DNA of 64,000 bases. Source: Delftia acidovorans (GTDB lineage Bacteria > Pseudomonadota > Gammaproteobacteria > Burkholderiales > Burkholderiaceae_C). The notes under the pieces are model-generated. The model had not been told where the DNA came from. It did not search any database and saw nothing but the letters and a program-made list of their open reading frames with translations. Below, piece by piece: positions 17,278 through 26,070 of the stretch (positions are counted from its first letter, which is position 1; each line of letters starts with the position of its first letter). The position numbers and the translations under genes are program-made. The stretch lies in NCBI GenBank assembly GCA_031286585.1, contig JAITUC010000029.1, positions 54,343 to 118,342 on the forward strand. Direction: 5' to 3'.

Positions 17278-17315
17278 CGCATTACTCCAGTGAATTGTTC
17301 GGGGAACTTCTTTTT

Positions 17316-17342
17316 GCCCGGGCGCCATCATGGCGCCTGGGC
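17316..17342 (-). terminator. Hairpin between the VWA gene and yedI, role unclear
   Basis: GCCCGGGCGCCAT (17316-17328) pairs with ATGGCGCCTGGGC (17330-17342) with a single G-T wobble. On the minus strand it is followed by AAAAAG, not T, so it is not a normal intrinsic terminator. It may be an mRNA-stabilising structure or processing site. Confidence 0.35.
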
Positions 17343-17405
17343 ATGTCCTGCCCATGTAGGAGATGCCCGGCGGCGGGCCCGGTCACGGGGCCGACCGGCC
17401 GTCCG

Positions 17406-18638
17406 TCACTTGCTGGTCTTGAAGCCCTGCCCTGCCGCCCAGGCCGCCACGTCGTCGCGGCGTATGGCGGCAGCCATGAGCTGCGGGAAGGCGTCCGGCG
17501 TGCAGGCGAACGAGGGCACGCCCAGCGCGGCCAGCTTGGCGGCCAGTTGCGCGTCGTAGGCGGGCGCGCCTTCGTCGCTGAGCGCCAGCAGGGTGATGAA
17601 CTGCACGCCCGACTCCACCAGTTCGGCGGCGCGGCGCAGCAGGCCGCTTTCCACGCCGCCTTCATAGAGGTCGGAGATGAGCACGACGATGGCGTTGCGC
17701 GGCTCGCTGATCAGGCCCTGGCAGTAGCCCACGGCACGGTTGATGTCGGTGCCGCCGCCCAGCTGCACGCCGAACAGCACGTCCACGGGGTCGGAGAGCT
17801 TGTCGGTCAGGTCCACCACCGCCGTGTCGAAGACCACCAGCTTGGTACTGACGGCCGGCAGGCTGGCCATGACGGCACCGAAGATGCTGGAGTAGACGAC
17901 GGAGTTGGCCATGGAGCCGCTCTGGTCTATGCACAGGATGACTTCGCGCTGCGGGCGGCGCACCTTGCGGCCGTAGCCGACCAGGGTCTCGGGCACGATG
18001 GTGCGGTAATCGGGCTGCCAGTGGCGCAGGTTGGCGCGGATGGTGCGGTTCCAGTCGATCTCGGAGTGGCGCGGACGGCGGTTGCGCTGGCTGCGGTCCA
18101 GCGCGCCCGAGACGGCGCTGCGCATGGGCTCTTCCAGGCGGCGCATGAGGTCATCCACCACCTTGCGCACGACGATGCGCGCGGTCTCCTTGGTGTTCTG
18201 CGGAATGACGGAGCCCAGGGAGATGAGGTCGGCCACCATGTGCACGTCCGGCTGCACATGCTCCAGCATTTCGGGCTGGAGCATGAGTTCGCGCAGGTTC
18301 AGGCGTTCCATGGCGTCGCGCTGCATGACCTGCACGACCTGGCTGGGAAAGTACTTGCGGATGTCGCCCAGCCAGCGCGCCACGCTGGGCGAGGAGTTGC
18401 CCCGCCCGCCGCGGCGCGAGAGGCCGCCGTCCTTGCTGTCCTCTTCGTAGAGCGCGGCCAGGGCCTTGTCCATCTCGTCGATGGAGCTGCCCTTGGGGCC
18501 CAGCCCGCCGCAGCTGGCCTCGGATGGCTGGCCCAGCACCAGGCGCCAGCGCTGCAGGCGGGTGGTGGGCTGGAGGGCGGTTTCCTGTGGGTCGGCGCCG
18601 GCAAGGGATGCGTCGTTCACGGTGGCAGCGGTGTTCAT
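17406..18638 (-). CDS. VWA (MIDAS) protein of the YehL-type MoxR operon
   Basis: 410 residues. The first 225 residues are helical and charged with no recognised domain. A von Willebrand A domain follows at about 232-400: VILCIDQSGSMANS carries the MIDAS D238-x-S240-x-S242, with the threonine in GGGTDINRAV and an acidic residue in LISDLYEGG. No signal peptide or membrane segment is present, so it acts in the cytoplasm. VWA proteins of this type pair with MoxR AAA+ ATPases as chaperone-like or complex-remodelling factors; E. coli YehP is the counterpart in yehLMPQ. Its ATG overlaps the upstream DUF5682 stop by ATGA (18635-18638). It is the last gene of the five-gene operon. Confidence 0.87.
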   Translation of the reverse strand: MNTAATVNDASLAGADPQETALQPTTRLQRWRLVLGQPSEASCGGLGPKGSSIDEMDKALAALYEEDSKDGGLSRRGGRGNSSPSVARWLGDIRKYFPSQVVQVMQRDAMERLNLRELMLQPEMLEHVQPDVHMVADLISLGSVIPQNTKETARIVVRKVVDDLMRRLEEPMRSAVSGALDRSQRNRRPRHSEIDWNRTIRANLRHWQPDYRTIVPETLVGYGRKVRRPQREVILCIDQSGSMANSVVYSSIFGAVMASLPAVSTKLVVFDTAVVDLTDKLSDPVDVLFGVQLGGGTDINRAVGYCQGLISEPRNAIVVLISDLYEGGVESGLLRRAAELVESGVQFITLLALSDEGAPAYDAQLAAKLAALGVPSFACTPDAFPQLMAAAIRRDDVAAWAAGQGFKTSK

Positions 18639-21178
18639 GGCTGGGCCTCCTGCAGGCGGGTCAGCGGTTGCGCGGGCAGGTTCAGGCCCAGCAGTTGATC
18701 GAGTACGGGAATGGCGAGCACGGCACGCGCCTCGTTCCAGGCGCCGTCGTCCCCATCGCCCGCCGCGCCTGCGGCACCTGCGGATGCGGCCGCCACGGCG
18801 GCACTGCCCTGCCCGCGCCGCGCCTTTTCGCCCAGGCTCTGGCGGTCATGGTTGGAGAAGGCCGAGAAGCTGCGGCGCACCAGGGGCAGGATCTGGGTGA
18901 ACTGTGTCTCGCCCAGCTGCGCCAGCCAGGCATCGACGGCGCCCCAGATGGCGTCGTCGTGCAGCAGCACCAGGGCCTGGCGGTTGAGAAAGCCGTCCAG
19001 CCAGGCAGCGGCGTCCAGCGGCGGCACGCCCAGCGAGAGATTGCGGCCCAGTTGCGTGGCCACGGCCTCGCTGTCCAGGAGGTGGGCATCGAGCAGCAGG
19101 CGGCAGGCCGCGCCGCGCAGCAAGGCGGCGCCCGCGTCGCCCATGGCAATGCTGCGCAGGGCGCCGAACCAGGCTTCGCGCGGCGCTTCGGCATCGCGCA
19201 GGCGCAGGGCCTCGTGGGCCTGCAGCACCGTGGCCTGCATGTGTCTTGCGGCGTCTTCGTCCAGCGCCATGCAGGCCAGGGGCAGCCCGATGGCGGCACG
19301 CAGCGCCATGCTGTCGATCACCGTGGCCAGGGCCTGGGTGTCGGTCTGGCGCACGCTGCCGTAGCGCAGCACATTGGCCAGCGGCGGCAGCGCCTGCATG
19401 AGCTGGGAGACATCGCCGGTGCTGGCCGAGCGGTCGGCCAGGTCGTGCATGAGGGCATCGACCAGGTGCGGCAGGTCGGCCAGCAGGGCGTCGTCGATGG
19501 TCTTGGCCAGTTCGGGCAGCGGGGTCTCGGGCGTGAGCGCCTGGCGCACCTTGGCGGCGGCGGCCTGCACCAGGGTGCCGCCGTAGCGGCTGGCCTCGAT
19601 GATGCGCACGGCCAGCTCGGGCTCCCACTGCAGTTGCCAGCTTTCGCGGAAGGTGCCGCGGTTGCGCTGCTGGTCGGTGGTGACGCTGCCCCACTCTATG
19701 CCCAGCAGGCGCAGGCGGTGCAGGAAGCGGCTGCGGTCGCGGTCCGAGTCCTTGCGCAGGTCCAGTGCCAGGACCTTGGCGGCCGCCTCGGGCTTGAGGC
19801 GCAGGCTTTTTTGCTGCTGCTCGATGTCGCGCTGCAGCGGCACCTGGGGCACGTCGGCGGGCACGCCGCCGATGCGGTCGCCCACGCTGAGTTCGCGCTC
19901 GATCAGGCGCAGCGGCGTGCGCTCGCCCATGCTGATGACGGTGACGATGGCCTCGTCCAGCTCGGGCAGGCCGGGGCTGGCGTGGCCGCGCAGGGCCGCC
20001 AGGCTTTCGGCCAGGCGCGTGGCCTCGATGATGTGGGCGCTGGAGCAGTCCAGGTCCCTGGCGCGCAGCAGATGGGCCACGCGCGCCAGCCAGCCGACGG
20101 TGCGCAGGGTGCTGCCGCGTGCCGGGCCGGCAGCAGGTGCGGCCTGGGGCAAGGACTCGGGCAAGGCTTCGGGCGCGGGCGCGGAGCAGCGCCACAGGTG
20201 TTCATACCAGCCCGGCGAGTCCACGCCCGCGCCATAGCCGCTGGACGCGCACAGGTTGCGGTAGGTCCAGGGCGCCCAGGTGGCCTGGACCTTGGCCTTG
20301 GGCAGGCCCTTGAGCGTGGCGGCATCGGCCTTGGCGGTGACCTGGGCCTGCAGGGCGGGCACATGCCAGGCGCCGCAGACGACGGCAATGCGCTGGTGAC
20401 CGGCCTTGACGGCCTCGCGCATGCACTGGCGCATCCAGGCTTCGCGCAGCGCCTCGCGCTGGGCATGGCGTGCGCCGCGCACTTCGTTGGGCAGCTCGGC
20501 GCGCACCACGGTCATGGCTTCGGCAATGCCCTCGAACAGGGTGGCGCCGTCGCCGCGTTCCTCGACCATGCGGTTCCACCAGCTTTCGCCGTCGGGGTAG
20601 CCAGCGGCCTCGGCCAGCAGGTCCAGCGGGTCGCGCCAGTCCTGAGGGGACGGTGCCGAGGGATCGACGGCAAGGTCGGCAGCCGGCACGGACTGCGTGG
20701 TGTCGTCGCGATCCAGGGCCTCGGCGGCATTGCTCTGGAGCTGGCTGCCGTCTGCCGCAGCAGTGTCGGCATCGGCCTCCGTGCCCTCGTCATCCGCATC
20801 GCTGACTGCCGCCTCGGCCTTGCGCCTTTCCTGCTCGGCCATGTCCAGCGCCATGCGGTGGGTCTGGGGCAGGTCGATGAAACGCGTGGCCACGCCCTGG
20901 CGCGCCGCCCATTGCAGGGCCTGCCATTCGGGCGAGAACTCGGCATAGGGATAGAAGGCGGCATGGGCCGGGCTGTCCTGCACATAGACCAGCATGGCCA
21001 CGGGCGGCTGCAGGTCGGCATGCTGCAGCATGGGCAGCAGGGACTCGCCCTCGGGCGGTCCCTCCACCAGCAGGCAGTCGGGCTGCAGCTGCTCCAGGGC
21101 CTGCAGCAGGCTGCGCGCGCAGCCCGGGCCGTGATGGCGGATGCCGAAGAAATGAAGCGGATTGGCAGAGGTGGCCAT
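18635..21178 (-). CDS. DUF5682 (YehM-like) large protein
   Basis: 847 residues. The N-terminal part resembles the ChaN/TraB/erythromycin-esterase-like fold: FFGIRHHGPGCARSLL (residues 10-25), CLLVEGPPEG (35-44), YAEFSPEWQAL, and VVCGAWHVPALQAQ near residue 270. These invariant-looking His, Glu and Gly residues suggest a metal- or acid-base-dependent active site. After an acidic linker (about residues 125-165) the large C-terminal part is helical. The reaction is unknown. It lies 51 bp after the MoxR ATPase gene and overlaps the VWA gene by 4 bp. E. coli YehM occupies the same place in yehLMPQ. It is the largest protein of the cluster and the best candidate for the effector or enzyme. Confidence 0.85.
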   Translation of the reverse strand: MATSANPLHFFGIRHHGPGCARSLLQALEQLQPDCLLVEGPPEGESLLPMLQHADLQPPVAMLVYVQDSPAHAAFYPYAEFSPEWQALQWAARQGVATRFIDLPQTHRMALDMAEQERRKAEAAVSDADDEGTEADADTAAADGSQLQSNAAEALDRDDTTQSVPAADLAVDPSAPSPQDWRDPLDLLAEAAGYPDGESWWNRMVEERGDGATLFEGIAEAMTVVRAELPNEVRGARHAQREALREAWMRQCMREAVKAGHQRIAVVCGAWHVPALQAQVTAKADAATLKGLPKAKVQATWAPWTYRNLCASSGYGAGVDSPGWYEHLWRCSAPAPEALPESLPQAAPAAGPARGSTLRTVGWLARVAHLLRARDLDCSSAHIIEATRLAESLAALRGHASPGLPELDEAIVTVISMGERTPLRLIERELSVGDRIGGVPADVPQVPLQRDIEQQQKSLRLKPEAAAKVLALDLRKDSDRDRSRFLHRLRLLGIEWGSVTTDQQRNRGTFRESWQLQWEPELAVRIIEASRYGGTLVQAAAAKVRQALTPETPLPELAKTIDDALLADLPHLVDALMHDLADRSASTGDVSQLMQALPPLANVLRYGSVRQTDTQALATVIDSMALRAAIGLPLACMALDEDAARHMQATVLQAHEALRLRDAEAPREAWFGALRSIAMGDAGAALLRGAACRLLLDAHLLDSEAVATQLGRNLSLGVPPLDAAAWLDGFLNRQALVLLHDDAIWGAVDAWLAQLGETQFTQILPLVRRSFSAFSNHDRQSLGEKARRGQGSAAVAAASAGAAGAAGDGDDGAWNEARAVLAIPVLDQLLGLNLPAQPLTRLQEAQP

Positions 21179-21229
21179 ACAGGGGATGCGCAGAGGGTGC
21201 GGTCGGTCAGCGGTGCGGGACTGGGGGCT

Positions 21230-22312
21230 TCAGAGCTGCTCGCGGCAGGCGCGGTACAGGTCCTTCCAGTCGCTGCGCTCCTTGACCACGGTCTCCAGGT
21301 ATTCCTTCCAGACCACGCTGTCCTGCACCGGGTCCTTGATCACGGCGCCCAGCAGGCCCGAGGCCACATCGCCCGCGCGCAGCACGCCGTCGCCGAAATG
21401 CCCGGCCAGCGCCATGCCGCTGTTGATGACCGAGATGGCCTCGGCCGTGGACAGCGTGCTGCTGGGCGACTTGACGCGCACGGTCTTGCCGTCTTCGGTC
21501 TGGCCGTTGCGCAGCTCGCGGAAGATCTGCACCACGCGGCGCACTTCCTGCAGGGCCGGCGGCTCGGCGGGCAGGGCCAGGGCGCGGCCCTGCTCGGCCA
21601 CGCGCTTGGTGACGATCTGCACCTCTTCGTCCTGCGAGGCCGGCACGGGCAGGACCACGGTGTTGAAGCGGCGCTTGAGCGCGCTGGACAACTCGTTCAC
21701 GCCCTTGTCGCGGTTGTTGGCCGTGGCGATGACCGAGAAGCCCTGCACGGCCTGCACTTCGCTGCCCAGTTCGGGCACGGGCAGGGTCTTTTCGGAGAGC
21801 ACGGTGATCAGCGTGTCCTGCACGTCGGCCGGGATGCGGGTCAGCTCTTCGATGCGGGCGATCTTGCCCAGCTTCATGGCATTGACCAGGGGGCTGGGGA
21901 TCAGCGCCTTCTCGGACGGGCCGTGGGCCAGCAGCTGTGCGTAGTTCCAGCCGTAGCGCAGCTGTTCCTCGCTGGTGCCGGCCGTGCCCTGCACCAGCAT
22001 GGTGGAGTCGCCGCTGACGGCGGCCGACAGGTGCTCGGACACCCAGGACTTGGCCGTGCCCGGCACGCCGTACAGCAGCAGCGCGCGGTCGGTGGCCAGG
22101 GTGGAGACGGCGATTTCCATCAGGCGCGGATTGCCGATGTACTTGGGACTGACCTCGAAGCCGTTGCCGAGCTTGCCGCCCATCAGGTACTGGAGCACGG
22201 CCCAGGGCGAGAGCTTCCAGTTGGGCGGACGCGGACGGTCGTCCACCTTGCGCAGGGCTTCGAGTTCTTCGGCGAATTGCTGTTCGGCATGCTGGCGCAG
22301 GACTTGGCTCAT
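21230..22312 (-). CDS. MoxR-family AAA+ ATPase, YehL type
   Basis: 360 residues, matching E. coli YehL in length. Walker A is GVPGTAKS (82-89). The Walker B segment reads KIARIEEL (150-157), with Glu rather than Asp at the first acidic position. Sensor 1 is ATANNRDKG (196-204) and the arginine-finger region is ALKRRFNTV (211-219). The N terminus SPKYIGNPRLMEIAVSTLATDRALLLYG precedes the P-loop. MoxR ATPases form hexamers that remodel partners together with VWA proteins. The gene lies 65 bp after DUF5691 and 51 bp before DUF5682 on the same strand. The target of remodelling is not known. Confidence 0.92.
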   Translation of the reverse strand: MSQVLRQHAEQQFAEELEALRKVDDRPRPPNWKLSPWAVLQYLMGGKLGNGFEVSPKYIGNPRLMEIAVSTLATDRALLLYGVPGTAKSWVSEHLSAAVSGDSTMLVQGTAGTSEEQLRYGWNYAQLLAHGPSEKALIPSPLVNAMKLGKIARIEELTRIPADVQDTLITVLSEKTLPVPELGSEVQAVQGFSVIATANNRDKGVNELSSALKRRFNTVVLPVPASQDEEVQIVTKRVAEQGRALALPAEPPALQEVRRVVQIFRELRNGQTEDGKTVRVKSPSSTLSTAEAISVINSGMALAGHFGDGVLRAGDVASGLLGAVIKDPVQDSVVWKEYLETVVKERSDWKDLYRACREQL

Positions 22313-22377
22313 GGTGTGCTTCCGGGAAAGGGTAAGGGTTGGATTCGGTTCGGGGTATGCGGCAGGACGGGCGCGGC

Positions 22378-24162
22378 TCAGGTCGGTCCGCGCAGGGCGA
22401 CAAAGGCCTGGTGCAGGCCCAGGCGCAGATCGACGATGCGCTCCAGATGGCCGCGCATGCGCTCTTCGTCCCAGGGCCGCACGCGGCTGCGTTCGAGGCG
22501 CGCCTGCTGCTGGGGCGTGAGGGGAATGCTTGCCGGGGCGGCAACTGCAGCGGCTGTGGCCGTGACTGCAGCTGCAGCGGATGCCGATGCCGCACCGGCA
22601 TCTGCCGCAGATTCGGCTTGCGGCTCGGACTCAGGCTCGGGCTGCGCATCCAGCACCGAGGGCTTGCGCCACAGTTCGGCAAAGCGCTCCAGCGTGGTCA
22701 CGTCCAACATGCGCGCGCAGGACAGCAGCGCCTGGTCGGCGCGGTAGCTGTGCCAGTTGCCCGTGATCTGCTTGCCGCCCACGGCCGCGTGCAGCGCCTC
22801 GGTCAGCCGCGCCGACAGCGCGGGCGAGAGCAGTTCGGCCCCGTCCAGCGACTGGGACATGCCCTCGATGGCGTCGATGAGCTTGTGCCTGTCGCGCTCG
22901 AACTGGGCAATCCAGCGGGACTCGCGTTCCTCGCGGGACAGCCGGGCCATGAGGGCGGGCAGGAGCGCGTCGTGGCGCATGTCGCGGCCCATGGTCTGGG
23001 CGGCATCGATCCATTCCACGTCCAGCTGGTATTGCAGGGCCCGCACCCAGCCCTGGCGCAGCGAGGACTTCCAGTCGCTGCGCCGGCTCCACTCCATCAC
23101 TTCCAGGGGCGTCAGGCCCAGGATGCGCGTCCAGAAGGACACGGGGGTGAGCTGCACCATCTGCTCCAGCAGCCAGGCCTTCTTGCCGCCACGGTGGTAG
23201 GCGTCGGGCTTGAGCGCGATGCCGTCGCGCTCCCATTCCTTGAGGCCTTCTTCGGGAGGCTCCACGATCCACTGGCCCTTGTCGTCCTGCTGCAGCATGG
23301 ACTGCATCCAGCCCATGACGCGCTGGCTGTGCGCGCTGTCCGGCAGGCACGAGAGCATTTGCGCGGCGTTCTCGCGGATCTCCTTGCTGCGGTCGGACAG
23401 CAGTTTTTCGAGCAGCGGCTCATCGTCCATGCCCAGCCCGACGGCCAGGGCCTGGACCAGGGGCAGGCGCTCCTTGGCGCCCAGCTCCTTCAGGCTGCCT
23501 TCCAGCCGCGCGCGGGCCTTGGCGGCATCGGTTGCGCGCTCGCTGCGCAGCAGGGCCACGCGCTGCTCCACCGAGCCCTCCTGCCAGACCAGTTCGGGGT
23601 CGGCGGTCTCCTCCACGCCGCTGGCATAGCCCCATTGCGGGTTGAGCGTGCCCAGCCAACGCCCGCGCTCGCCCAGCACGGGGGCCAGCCACTGGCGCAG
23701 CTCCACGGACTGGCGGCCCTGCTCCAGCGCAGGCACCAGCAGGTCATGGGGCAGGCGCTGGCCGGCCTGGTCCAGGGTGCGCAGCATGGAGGCCTGCAGC
23801 TCGAACGGGCCATCCTTGAGCACGTCGCCCATCAGGGTGTGCAGGCGCGCATCGGCAGGCGCGGCGCGCGACTCCGCAGGCGCGGCGGCCGGCACGGCCA
23901 GCGGTGCCGTCAGGCGCACCTGCGCGCCAGGCTGCCAGCCCGCACGCTCGAACACGGCCGCCACGGCGCTGGCGCGCAGCAGTTGCTGGGCGGGCGAGTC
24001 GCCGGGCAGGTCGGCGCGGGGCAGCAGCGCGGCCTGCACGGCCTGCTGCGACCGGGTCGCGGACGGGTCCACGCCCGAAGCCAGCGCAGGCGGCACGGCC
24101 AGCCGGTCCGAGCCGACCATGGCAGATTGCTGCAGCGCAGCCCAAAGTTGTGCGTTGCTCAT
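22378..24162 (-). CDS. DUF5691 helical-repeat protein of the MoxR operon
   Basis: 594 residues, starting at ATG 24162, which overlaps the SWIM gene stop by ATGA (24159-24162). It consists largely of leucine-rich helices with HEAT-like units (for example AQMLSCLPDSAHSQRVMGWM and EERLPLVQAL-type helices), interrupted by an Ala-rich linker near residues 500-545. No catalytic motif is visible. By neighbourhood it belongs to DUF5691, a family that accompanies SWIM and MoxR genes; E. coli yehLMPQ does not show it as a separate unit as far as I recall. The likely role is scaffold or substrate adaptor in the cytoplasm. Confidence 0.78.
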   Translation of the reverse strand: MSNAQLWAALQQSAMVGSDRLAVPPALASGVDPSATRSQQAVQAALLPRADLPGDSPAQQLLRASAVAAVFERAGWQPGAQVRLTAPLAVPAAAPAESRAAPADARLHTLMGDVLKDGPFELQASMLRTLDQAGQRLPHDLLVPALEQGRQSVELRQWLAPVLGERGRWLGTLNPQWGYASGVEETADPELVWQEGSVEQRVALLRSERATDAAKARARLEGSLKELGAKERLPLVQALAVGLGMDDEPLLEKLLSDRSKEIRENAAQMLSCLPDSAHSQRVMGWMQSMLQQDDKGQWIVEPPEEGLKEWERDGIALKPDAYHRGGKKAWLLEQMVQLTPVSFWTRILGLTPLEVMEWSRRSDWKSSLRQGWVRALQYQLDVEWIDAAQTMGRDMRHDALLPALMARLSREERESRWIAQFERDRHKLIDAIEGMSQSLDGAELLSPALSARLTEALHAAVGGKQITGNWHSYRADQALLSCARMLDVTTLERFAELWRKPSVLDAQPEPESEPQAESAADAGAASASAAAAVTATAAAVAAPASIPLTPQQQARLERSRVRPWDEERMRGHLERIVDLRLGLHQAFVALRGPT

Positions 24163-25604
24163 ACCGGATCACCCTGGTTCTGCCAGATACATTGCTGGGC
24201 GGTTTCGCCCTCGCGGGCCTGCCAGGCGCTCAGCAGCCGCCAGCGGCCCACGGCCGGGCCGGGTTCCCATTCGCCAAACAGCTGCATGGGCGCACCGCCG
24301 CTGAGCGCCAGCAGGCGCCAGGCCTCGGCATCGTCAATCGCCACGGGAACGGGCTGCACTGGCGCGGCCGTGCCAGGGGCGACCGGCGATGCATCCAGCG
24401 CTTCGGGCCAGGCCGCGAACCACTGGCCCTGGGCGGGCACCAGCCGCAGCCGGTCCTGGCACAGCGGCTGCGTGGCCTGCAGCGGGTTGGCGGCAATGCG
24501 CTGGCCCAGCAGTTGCAGGACGTCGCCCACGGCCGAGGTGACCAGCGGGCTGGCGCCATCGGCAGGCAGCGCAGGCCCGTTGCCATTGGCCGCAATGGCG
24601 CGCAGCGGCGCGTGGCCCGGATAGAAATTCAGCGCGCAGCCGTAGCGATGGCCCGGCACCCAGGCCGATTCAAAGCCGCGCCCGCCCTGCGCATAGTCCA
24701 GCACCAGGGCCATGCGCCCCGTGCGCTGGCCCTGCAGCCAGACGCGCCGCTCCATGAGCCGGCCTTCGCGCTCGATCATGCGCAGGCCGGCCACCAGCCA
24801 CTCGTCCTCGACCAGCTGGCCCCTGGCCTGCACCTCGGCCTTGTCCATGGGCCAGCCCAGCGCGGCCATCACGTCAGCCTTGACCTCGGGGCTGAGCGAT
24901 TCGCGGCGGCGCACGGCGTCGATGATCAACTGCCAGTGGCCCAGCTGCACCAGCATGTCGCGCGGCCAGTCGCGGTGGCTGTCCACCAGATCCCGGCAAT
25001 CCTTGATGCGCGCCGCCATGCCCGTGGCCTGCGCATCGACCATGCGCGCGGCCATGTTGTTCCAGCGCTGGCGCATCTGCGTGTCGCTGGCCTGGTTGGC
25101 CAGGCCCGCACGCACCATGTCCTGCATCCACAGCGACAGTTCCTGCAGGCCCGCTTCGACCTTGTCCCAGCGCTTGTCCTCGCGCCTGGCCTGCTGCCTG
25201 GCCGCGACTTCGGGGTCGGGAGGCGGCTCGGCCGCCGCAGCGGCCGCCTTGGCCTCTTTCTTCTCGGCCTTTTCCTGGCGGCTGTCCAGCCAGACCTGCA
25301 CCCAGGCGGGCGGATCGCCGCCCTCGGGGACTTGCCCGCCGGCACGCATCAGCATCAGCGCCAGCCCGTGCTTGCAGGGGAATTTGCGGCTGGGGCAGGA
25401 GCATTTGAAGGAAGGCCCCGACAGATCGACCTGGGTCTGGTAGGGCTTGCTGCCGCTGCCCTGGCATTCGCCCCAGACCGCCACATCGTTGGCGCCCATG
25501 GTCGGCCATTTGGCCGGCGATTGAAGGCCCTTGGCGGCCTTGCTGGAGGATGCGTCCGGCGACAGCGCCAGCACTTCGCTCTCTGTTCCTAATACACGCG
25601 ACAC
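24159..25604 (-). CDS. SWIM zinc-finger protein (YehQ-like)
   Basis: 481 residues from a GTG at 25604 preceded by GGGAG; the next in-frame ATG (residue 36) would cut the conserved opening. The SWIM finger C-x-C-x6-C-x-H is exact: C68, C70, C77, H79 in FKCSCPSRKFPCKHGLAL, preceded by WGECQGSGSKPYQTQVD. A charged Ala/Lys/Glu stretch follows (112-150), then a long helical and beta C-terminal region of no known fold. SWIM domains bind DNA or protein. It is the first gene of the five-gene operon and E. coli YehQ is the counterpart. The divergent neighbour is an SOS-boxed radical-SAM repair gene 466 bp away. Confidence 0.88.
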   Translation of the reverse strand: MSRVLGTESEVLALSPDASSSKAAKGLQSPAKWPTMGANDVAVWGECQGSGSKPYQTQVDLSGPSFKCSCPSRKFPCKHGLALMLMRAGGQVPEGGDPPAWVQVWLDSRQEKAEKKEAKAAAAAAEPPPDPEVAARQQARREDKRWDKVEAGLQELSLWMQDMVRAGLANQASDTQMRQRWNNMAARMVDAQATGMAARIKDCRDLVDSHRDWPRDMLVQLGHWQLIIDAVRRRESLSPEVKADVMAALGWPMDKAEVQARGQLVEDEWLVAGLRMIEREGRLMERRVWLQGQRTGRMALVLDYAQGGRGFESAWVPGHRYGCALNFYPGHAPLRAIAANGNGPALPADGASPLVTSAVGDVLQLLGQRIAANPLQATQPLCQDRLRLVPAQGQWFAAWPEALDASPVAPGTAAPVQPVPVAIDDAEAWRLLALSGGAPMQLFGEWEPGPAVGRWRLLSAWQAREGETAQQCIWQNQGDPV

Positions 25605-26070
25605 CGAAGCTCCCTCTCCCAGTGTTTGTCATCGCCAGGCGCATTGAATGAAATGGCCGCGCCCGGCAAGCCCGAAAGCCTATCAGCAATAGGTATCGGC
25701 AATTTGAAACAATTCACAACAGCACCAAACCTCTCTCGAAAGAAGCCCGCACCGGCCGGCGGGACCACAGGCACGCTATATCAGCCCATGCATTGGCGCC
25801 CCTTGCCTTCCACCGCCTGCAGACTTTGGCAAACAGGTGAAAAACACCCATTCCCCATTTCCCACGATGCACATCGCCATCCATTGAAAGCAAGCACTCA
25901 TTCAGCACTGCAAACGGTTTCATTCCATTGCCTCCACAAGCATTGCCAGCCAGCTGTCATTGCGATAGCGCAGCCCGCTCTTGCCTCCCAAAGCAGGATC
26001 AGCCCTGGCGCAGGCACGGGATCCGAGCAAGCGAGCGTGCAGCGCCAATATACTGTATATTCATACAGCC
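25605..26070. other. AT-richer divergent region between the MoxR operon and the radical-SAM pair
   Basis: 466 bp with no convincing gene. It is noticeably less GC-rich than its surroundings, especially 25681-25740 and 25840-25960. It must contain the promoter of the SWIM-led operon on the minus strand. At its right end it contains the LexA box and promoter of the radical-SAM gene. A short inverted repeat CCTAT-CAGCA-ATAGG lies at 25679-25693. Confidence 0.5.
26053..26068 (+). promoter_or_regulatory. LexA (SOS) box
   Basis: CTGTATATTCATACAG fits the gamma/beta-proteobacterial LexA consensus CTGT-N8-ACAG with an AT-rich core. It ends 2 bp before the start codon of the radical-SAM gene. An embedded TATATT could serve as a -10 element, so repressor and polymerase sites would overlap. 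Direct reading; function inferred from consensus and position. Confidence 0.85.

Noticed and set aside
18524..22747. A 1407-codon + strand open frame across the MoxR operon
   Set aside because: It is antisense to DUF5682 and MoxR, which have clear motifs. The translation has no domain and shows the Gly/Gln/His/Arg bias of shadow frames.
25714..25923. A 69-codon minus-strand ORF in the AT-rich gap beside the LexA box
   Set aside because: No ribosome site, no recognisable motif, and the region behaves as regulatory DNA.
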